Part shown: positions 7,537 through 11,900 of the stretch, piece by piece
How positions within the stretch are numbered: position 1 is the stretch's first letter
Layout of the letters: each line of letters opens with the position of its first letter
Assembly: GCA_003222835.1 (NCBI GenBank)
Contig: QHXE01000072.1
Coordinates: forward strand, 1-11,900
Direction: 5' to 3'
Source: Acidobacteriota bacterium
Lineage (GTDB): Bacteria; Acidobacteriota; Blastocatellia; Pyrinomonadales; Pyrinomonadaceae
DNA: 11,900 nt
The notes under the pieces: model-generated
Seen by the model: the letters and a program-made list of their open reading frames with translations, nothing else
Told to the model about the DNA's origin: nothing
Database searches by the model: none
Made by a program: the position numbers and the translations under genes

Positions 7537-8190
7537 ATGAACCCCACCCTCGTCTTGATCGCCGACGATCACGCCCTGGTGCGCGCCGGTATTCGTGCGC
7601 TTCTAGAAAGAATTCCGAACACCGAAGTCGTTGCTGAGGCATCCGACGGCCGCGAGGCGATGGAGTTGATAGCGAAACGACAGCCGGACATTGTGTTGAT
7701 GGACATTGCGATGCCGGGCTTGAACGGATTAGAAGCCACGCGGCAGATCGTCAAGACGTGGCCCCCAGTCCGGGTGATCATTTTATCGATGCATTCGAGC
7801 GAGGAATATGTATGGCAGGCGTTGAGGGCCGGCGCGCGAGGGTATCTGTTGAAGGGCGCTTCACTCGCAGAGTTGGAGCTGGCACTCAGTTTTGTCGTCA
7901 GAGGAGAAATCTATCTGAGTCCGCCGCTCTCGCAACAGGTCATCAGGGAATATGTGCAGCGGACGGGCAAACAGCGTGCGCGCGAGGAGACGTTGACCGC
8001 GAGGCAACGAGAGATCCTGAGTTTGATCGCCGAAGGAAAGTCGACGAAGCAGGTGGCCCTGCAATTGAACATCAGCGTCAAGACCGTAGAATCGCACCGA
8101 GCGCAGATCATGGAGCGCCTTAACATTCACGATGTGGCCGGACTGGTGCGGTACGCGATTAGGACGGGACTGGTGAAGATCGAGCAGTAA
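7537..8190 (+). CDS. NarL/FixJ-family DNA-binding response regulator
   Basis: 217 residues, the usual length for the family. The receiver domain (about 3-120) has D10, D11, phospho-acceptor D56 (IVLMDIAMPG), S84 and K106. The LuxR-type helix-turn-helix (about 153-212) includes LTARQREILSLIAEGKSTKQ and the recognition helix ISVKTVESHRAQIMERL. The ATG at 7537 is chosen because the receiver fold begins right after it; a longer frame from 7459 would overlap the kinase gene by 62 nt. The 16-nt spacing to the HisKA_3 kinase makes a classic NarX/NarL-like operon, with the kinase as the expected phosphodonor. The target genes are not visible here. The ribosome site is weak, so translation may be coupled to the kinase. 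Confidence 0.95.
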   Translation: MNPTLVLIADDHALVRAGIRALLERIPNTEVVAEASDGREAMELIAKRQPDIVLMDIAMPGLNGLEATRQIVKTWPPVRVIILSMHSSEEYVWQALRAGARGYLLKGASLAELELALSFVVRGEIYLSPPLSQQVIREYVQRTGKQRAREETLTARQREILSLIAEGKSTKQVALQLNISVKTVESHRAQIMERLNIHDVAGLVRYAIRTGLVKIEQ

Positions 8191-8515
8191 CAGCGGCCCA
8201 CGCCACGGGAACCTCATACTCTATCTATCCAAAGCTTAGGATTATTTTCTAACAATCTGTGATCCGCTTCAGGTAAAAGCCCTAACCGCAACGTAAGGTT
8301 TTTCCTGATTGCAAGTTTCATGGCTAAGGCCTAACGTAGGCCGACGGAGTTGGGCACGCGCAAATCGAGTTTGCCGCTACTTCATGCGCGCCTTTCCGTA
8401 GGATATCTCGGTCGAAAAGCGGAGGATTTATTCAGCAATCATCTGAAAGCGGTTCGCGATGAACCGCCGCAAATACGAAGCTTTTTCGACGTTTTTGGCA
8501 TTGTGCTCTGACGGT
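8191..8515. other. Gene-free gap after the NarL-type operon
   Basis: No gene is seen in either strand. There are two perfect hairpins: GGCCTA-ACG-TAGGCC (8328-8342) and GCGGTTC-GCGAT-GAACCGC (8449-8467). A short AACC/GGTT stem followed by TTTTT near 8284-8302 may be a weak terminator for the operon. Oligo-T stretches are frequent (8299-8303, 8482-8486, 8491-8495). Confidence 0.45.
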
Positions 8516-8838
8516 TTTACCGCGGCCCCATCAGTTGGAGCCACGAGTGCGGAACGGTAAATGGGTCACCTCTGAACAAAGGGTACCTCCTCTCAGAGCC
8601 TTTTCCCGCGAAACCGAAAACAAGTCGGTTACGGATCATTTTGGCGTTGCTGCGCCTCCCGACGGCCGTTCCGTCAATCTGTACCAATGGCATTGTGAAT
8701 CCCGACAAGCACGCTGGCACGATGAGACATTTCCATCGCTGCCGCACCGAGCGTTTTCAGATCGCGGGGAGCCCGCGTGGGGGGCAAACCGCGAACGAAG
8801 AAGGGCGCCGTCACGGGGCGAGCGCGGCGCCCTTCTTC
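8516..8838 (+). ncRNA. Candidate structured RNA ending in a terminator-like stem
   Basis: A run of perfect local helices in a gene-free stretch: 8516-8522 with 8555-8561 (TTTACCG/CGGTAAA), 8570-8575 with 8593-8598, 8612-8617 with 8625-8630, 8661-8665 with 8671-8675, 8720-8724 with 8734-8738, 8763-8768 with 8772-8777, and last a 14-bp stem at 8797-8838. I could not match it to 6S, tmRNA, SRP, RNase P RNA, or the cobalamin, TPP or c-di-GMP riboswitches. Short stems of this size also arise by chance, so only the last one is striking. It could be a small RNA, a long leader of the ATPase gene, or unstructured DNA. The frames here (such as 8535-8906, TTG start) show no known domain. Confidence 0.22.
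8797..8838. terminator. Perfect 14-bp stem-loop, terminator-like
   Basis: GAAGAAGGGCGCCG (8797-8810) and CGGCGCCCTTCTTC (8825-8838) pair perfectly around a 14-nt loop. The A/G-rich 5' side and T/C-rich 3' side (CCTTCTTCTAAT) give a weak U-rich end on both strands. It lies 60 nt before the ATPase start, so it either ends transcripts coming from the left or acts as a leader hairpin. Confidence 0.6.
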
Positions 8839-8862
8839 TAATCGGTTGCGGTGTCACGCGCA

Positions 8863-8892
8863 CCGGGCTTATGCCCGGGCCTCCGAGAGGTG
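8863..8892 (+). promoter_or_regulatory. Leader hairpin and ribosome site of the AAA+ gene
   Basis: The hairpin CCGGGC-TTAT-GCCCGG (8863-8878) stands directly before the ribosome site GAGGTGA (8887-8893), which lies 5 nt before the ATG at 8899. The GAGG of the site can also pair with CCTC at 8880-8883. The strong site fixes the start of the ATPase gene at 8899 and not at the in-frame GTG/ATG triplets further up. Confidence 0.5.
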
Positions 8893-8898
8893 ATCTTC

Positions 8899-9906
8899 AT
8901 GAATGACGCTTCTGCTTCTGTTTCACAGACAACTCCGATCGCGCAGTCATCCGACCTTGTTTCGCTCCTTTCGCGCCGGGTCGTTGGCCAGTCAGCCGCG
9001 ACCAAGGCGATCGTACCTTACGTTTACATGTACCAGTCTGGACTGGCGCCCGAGGGCCGTCCGGCTGGCGTCTTTTTGCTGCTGGGCCCGACGGGAACGG
9101 GCAAGACGAAAACTGTCGAAGCAATCGCCGAGTTGTTACACGGCAGTGAAAAGAAACTGGTGAAGATCGACTGCGGCGAATTTCAAATGGAACACGAGGT
9201 GGCTAAGTTGATCGGCGCTCCGCCGGGCTATCTGGGACACCGCGAAACCACACCGTTCTTGACGCAGCAGCAGTTAACCGAGGCCATCAGTGAGCAGTCC
9301 GATCTCGCCCTCGTTCTCTTCGACGAGATCGAAAAGGCGGCGCACTCGATGACCAAGCTGCTGTTGGGAATTCTCGACAAAGGCATCTTGCGGCTGGGTG
9401 ACAATTCAGTCGTCAACTTTGAAAAGAGCTTGATCTTTTTCACCAGCAATCTGGGCGCGCGCGAAATGCTCAAGGAGATCAACCCCGATATCGGTTTCCA
9501 ATCAAGTTCCCCTCGCCCGCGCGCCGACCTCACCAGCAAACTCGAAAGCATTGCGTTGGGCGCCGTGCGAAAACGATTCTCGCCGGAGTTTGTCAATCGC
9601 GTTGACGCGGTAGTGACCTATCAGCCGCTGGACGCCGAGTCGCTGGAAGCAATTCTGGATCAGGTTATCGGCGCGTTGCAGGAACACGTCAACCGCCGAC
9701 TTCGCGAGCGTTGCTTTGAGATGAAGTTGACGAATGAGAGTCGCGAGTTTCTGCTTCGCAGAGGTGTCGGTGACGCGCGGAGAGATTCCGGCGGGCGCGC
9801 AGGTGCTGGTGTCGGTGGCCGAAGATGGAAATGCGTTGCGAATCAAATCGGAAGGGACATGCGTGAGCGTCGCCGTGGCCGAACCAACAATCTTGATTGT
9901 GGATGA
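8899..9906 (+). pseudogene. ClpB-D2-like AAA+ ATPase with broken C-terminus
   Basis: A single AAA+ module like the second domain of ClpA/ClpB unfoldases. It has Walker A GPTGTGKT (63-70), pore loop GAPPGYLG with Y111, Walker B VLFDEIEK (D142, E143), sensor 1 FTSN (N184) and arginine finger in RFSPEFVNRVD (R234). The start is set by a strong ribosome site. Homology ends at about residue 289 (SREFLLRRG, near base 9765). The following 46 residues are Arg/Gly-rich out-of-frame sequence ending at 9906. The proper C-terminus resumes in another frame from about 9770 (VTRGEIPAGAQVLVSVAEDG). The stretch between, which in this family carries the YGAR (sensor-2) motif and most of the small lid helix region, is absent: roughly 25-30 codons lost with a frame change. 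The ATPase is probably unable to cycle or assemble normally. A sequencing or assembly error would explain a 1-nt shift, but not the missing motif. Confidence 0.75.
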
Positions 9907-10276
9907 CAATCATCAACTGCTTAAGTTGTTGGCCGATGAGTTGAAGCGCCAGTCATGGCGCGCATTCGTGGCCGAAGACGCCGTGACTGCTCGAAATCTT
10001 TTTCTACTGCAAGCACCGGGTATTGTATTGCTCGACTACTTGCTCGGTGAAGATGACGGTTTGGAGTTGGGACTTGAGTTTCGGGGCCGCAGTCCTGATA
10101 CGCAAATCATCATCATGACTGGACAAGGTCTGGGCGATGAAGAGTTGGCAATATGCCAGGACTGCGGTTTTCCAATTCTGCATAAACCATTTCTGCCTGA
10201 GGATGTTTTGAACTTGATTGGGAGTCAACATCGGCGGGCATCCACTGCCGGCGCTACCGTAGCGGGAAAGAGTTGA
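9863..10276 (+). CDS. Single-domain response regulator following the AAA+ gene
   Basis: 137 residues from the GTG at 9863, supported by GGAAGGG six nt upstream. It is one receiver domain: D14, D15, phospho-acceptor D58 (VLLDYLLGEDDG), T86 (IIMTGQG) and K108 (HKPF). The Asp loop has a two-residue extension (LLGEDDG) relative to the usual D-x-x-M-P. The tail after about 120 is short and polar, with no output domain. The frame is open upstream past 9770 and contains the lost C-terminal part of the AAA+ protein, so the ancestor may have been an AAA+-receiver fusion; the stand-alone start used here is the alternative. The large kinase gene begins 81 nt downstream and is a likely phosphodonor. Confidence 0.85.
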   Translation: MSVAVAEPTILIVDDNHQLLKLLADELKRQSWRAFVAEDAVTARNLFLLQAPGIVLLDYLLGEDDGLELGLEFRGRSPDTQIIIMTGQGLGDEELAICQDCGFPILHKPFLPEDVLNLIGSQHRRASTAGATVAGKS

Positions 10277-10357
10277 CGTCGAAAGGTGCGAACGACTTTT
10301 GCGGCGATACGCGTGAGCTTTTTCCGCAACTGATGTGGTGAGCCCGACCAGTAAATC

Positions 10358-11900
10358 ATGACAAGCAGCGAGCCGCGCAAAAAGAAAGAAGGAAGGTCTC
10401 GTGTCGGTCGTAGATGGCAGCCACTCGGCCGTCACTCGGTTTTCGACTTCTCGATCAGGCGGCGACTGCCGCTGCTGATTGGGACGCTGTTGTTTGTCAT
10501 CATTACGGTTTCCACCTATGCGTCGTATCAGGGAGTGAAGGATACGGCCTTCGACACTGCGCGTGAGCGATTGGCGACCCTGATAACATATCTCGCGACC
10601 CAACTACAACAGCAGGGCGCCGCGATGAGCACTCGAAGTGCGACTCTGGCGAACGATTCGACGATTCGCACATTTCTTGAATCACCCTCGAAGCCGGCCC
10701 GCGAAGCCGCGGTTGCGATTCTGAAACAAATGGCAACGGCGCAGGACACCAACAACTTGCAGATCGAGCTTTGGAACGCTGCCCACGAACCGCTGCTGAC
10801 AATTCCGGAAACGGCAACTCCCGAAGCAGCCGATCTGAATCCCGAGTTCCAGCAGAGCCAGGCTGAGCCATTCAAGACGATAGGCACGATTCGGATTGTT
10901 AATGGAGCGCCTGCTTTTCCGGTTGTAGCCGCAGCAAGAGATGACAGTGGAAAGCCGCTTGGCTATTTGGTGAGGTGGCGCAAACTCGCGGGCACTGCGG
11001 AAGCGCGCAAGCAACTGACCGATCTGGTTGGTAATCAGGCAGTGCTCTACGTGGGCAACTCTAAAGGAGACGTTTGGACTGATTTTGTGAAGCAAGTGCC
11101 AAAACCACCGATCGATCTGCCGACGCTCGCGGTGGTTTCGCAGTACAAGCGCGACGGAGAGTCAGAGATGGCTCTGGCACGTTCAGTTATCGGCACACCG
11201 TGGTTTGTGGTAATTGAGTTTCCTACTCACCCTTTACTCGCTCAGGCAAATCGGTTCCTGCGCCGAATGATCTTCGCCAGTTTGTTCCTGCTCGCGATTG
11301 GTGTGGGCGCCGCTGTTCTGTTGAGCCGCAACATCTCCGAACCGCTTCAGTCGCTCACCCAGGCCGCAACAGCGATTGCGTCCGGAGACTATTCGCAAAC
11401 CGTGGATCTGCGACGGGCTGATGAGTTGGGCGCGCTGGCCGAAGCCTTTAACTCGATGGTGGTCAAAGTGCGCGGCACGCACCGCGAGCTTGGGCAAAAA
11501 GTCAGAGACCGAACCGCGCAGCTTGAAGCCGCTGCCGGCGCGATACTCATGGTTGCCGACCATGGCGCGATTACCATGGCCAACGAACGAGCTGCTCAGC
11601 TCTTTGGTTACGAGCAGGACGAGCTGCTGGGCCAGCCCGTGGAGATGCTGGTTCCTAAACGTTTCGGCGCCGGACATCCCGCTTACCGAGAGGGTTTCTT
11701 CCAACATCCATCCACTCGTTCGATGGGGGCCGGCCGCGATCTTTTTGGCCGCCGCAAAGACGGAAGTGAAGTGCCAATCGAGATCGGGCTCAACCCAATT
11801 CAAACCGACGAAGGCGCATTCGTTCTCGCCAGCATCATCGATATCACTGAGCGCAAACGCGCCGAAGAGCGTTTCCGGGTCGTCGTCGAAGCATCTCCCA
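10358..11900 (+). CDS. Membrane sensor histidine kinase-type protein, N-terminal part (cut by window edge)
   Basis: The first 514 codons of a large signalling protein. Features: a very basic cytoplasmic N-terminus (RKKKEGRSRVGRR); TM1 about 37-55; an extracytoplasmic region about 56-303 that looks like a Cache-type sensor (it ends in LARSVIGTPWFVVIEFP); TM2 about 304-323; HAMP about 322-375 (SEPLQSLTQAATAIASGDYS, then DELGALAEAFNSM); a short coiled coil; PAS about 386-500 ending in ASIIDITERKRAEE; and the start of a second PAS (RFRVVVEASP) at the edge. Kinase or cyclase domains lie outside, so the histidine kinase call rests on architecture. A TAA stop two codons before the ATG (10352) makes this the earliest possible start; no good ribosome site precedes it. 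It follows the AAA+/receiver pair on the same strand and may feed phosphate to that receiver. Confidence 0.85.
   Translation, partial: MTSSEPRKKKEGRSRVGRRWQPLGRHSVFDFSIRRRLPLLIGTLLFVIITVSTYASYQGVKDTAFDTARERLATLITYLATQLQQQGAAMSTRSATLANDSTIRTFLESPSKPAREAAVAILKQMATAQDTNNLQIELWNAAHEPLLTIPETATPEAADLNPEFQQSQAEPFKTIGTIRIVNGAPAFPVVAAARDDSGKPLGYLVRWRKLAGTAEARKQLTDLVGNQAVLYVGNSKGDVWTDFVKQVPKPPIDLPTLAVVSQYKRDGESEMALARSVIGTPWFVVIEFPTHPLLAQANRFLRRMIFASLFLLAIGVGAAVLLSRNISEPLQSLTQAATAIASGDYSQTVDLRRADELGALAEAFNSMVVKVRGTHRELGQKVRDRTAQLEAAAGAILMVADHGAITMANERAAQLFGYEQDELLGQPVEMLVPKRFGAGHPAYREGFFQHPSTRSMGAGRDLFGRRKDGSEVPIEIGLNPIQTDEGAFVLASIIDITERKRAEERFRVVVEASP

Noticed and set aside
8781..8810. GGGCAAACC resembling part of the c-di-GMP-I (GEMM) riboswitch
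   Set aside because: The second conserved half (GGGACGCAAAGC-like) and the tetraloop helix are absent.
8535..8906. 123-codon plus-strand frame in the gap before the AAA+ gene
   Set aside because: TTG start without ribosome site; it runs through the 14-bp stem and over the true start of the AAA+ gene; residue make-up looks random.
10004..10603. 199-codon minus-strand frame over the receiver and kinase starts
   Set aside because: It is antisense to two well-supported coding regions, with low-complexity sequence and no domain.

Overview
The window is a dense block of two-component signalling genes from a bacterial chromosome. The mix of PAS-rich histidine kinases, stand-alone receiver proteins, an RHS-like exported protein and short dispersed palindromic repeats fits a soil Acidobacteriota, perhaps Blastocatellia. 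That placement is an inference from gene style and not from a marker gene. No rRNA, tRNA, CRISPR array, transposase or phage gene was seen.

The left third is on the minus strand. Reading in the direction of transcription it holds a single-domain response regulator (4035 to 3622), an exported protein with an RHS-like middle and a degenerate M23 (LytM)-like C-terminus (3017 to 1569), a receiver-histidine kinase protein (1461 to 91), and the first 16 codons of another response regulator that leaves the window at base 1. A 21-nt inverted repeat lies between the second and third of these genes and contains the stop codon of the second. Another AT-rich palindromic repeat forms the N-terminal codons of the exported protein.

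A divergent gap of about 600 nt, ending in a strong stem-loop, separates these from the plus-strand genes. First comes a NarL-type pair: a 960-residue membrane kinase (two TM helices, PAS-PAS-GAF-PAS-PAS-HisKA_3-HATPase) and its LuxR/FixJ-class regulator 16 nt downstream. After a 708-nt gene-free stretch rich in hairpins, including a perfect 14-bp stem, comes a ClpB-D2-like AAA+ ATPase. Its C-terminal small domain is broken: the frame shifts and the GAR (sensor-2) stretch is missing, but the rest of the C-terminus can be read in another frame that runs without a stop into a receiver-domain protein. The window ends inside a large membrane histidine kinase (TM-extracytoplasmic domain-TM-HAMP-PAS-PAS...).

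In all there are four receiver-containing proteins beside the NarL pair and three kinases. The main points of interest are the broken AAA+/receiver locus, the exported RHS/M23-like protein, and the structured non-coding stretches in front of the plus-strand genes.
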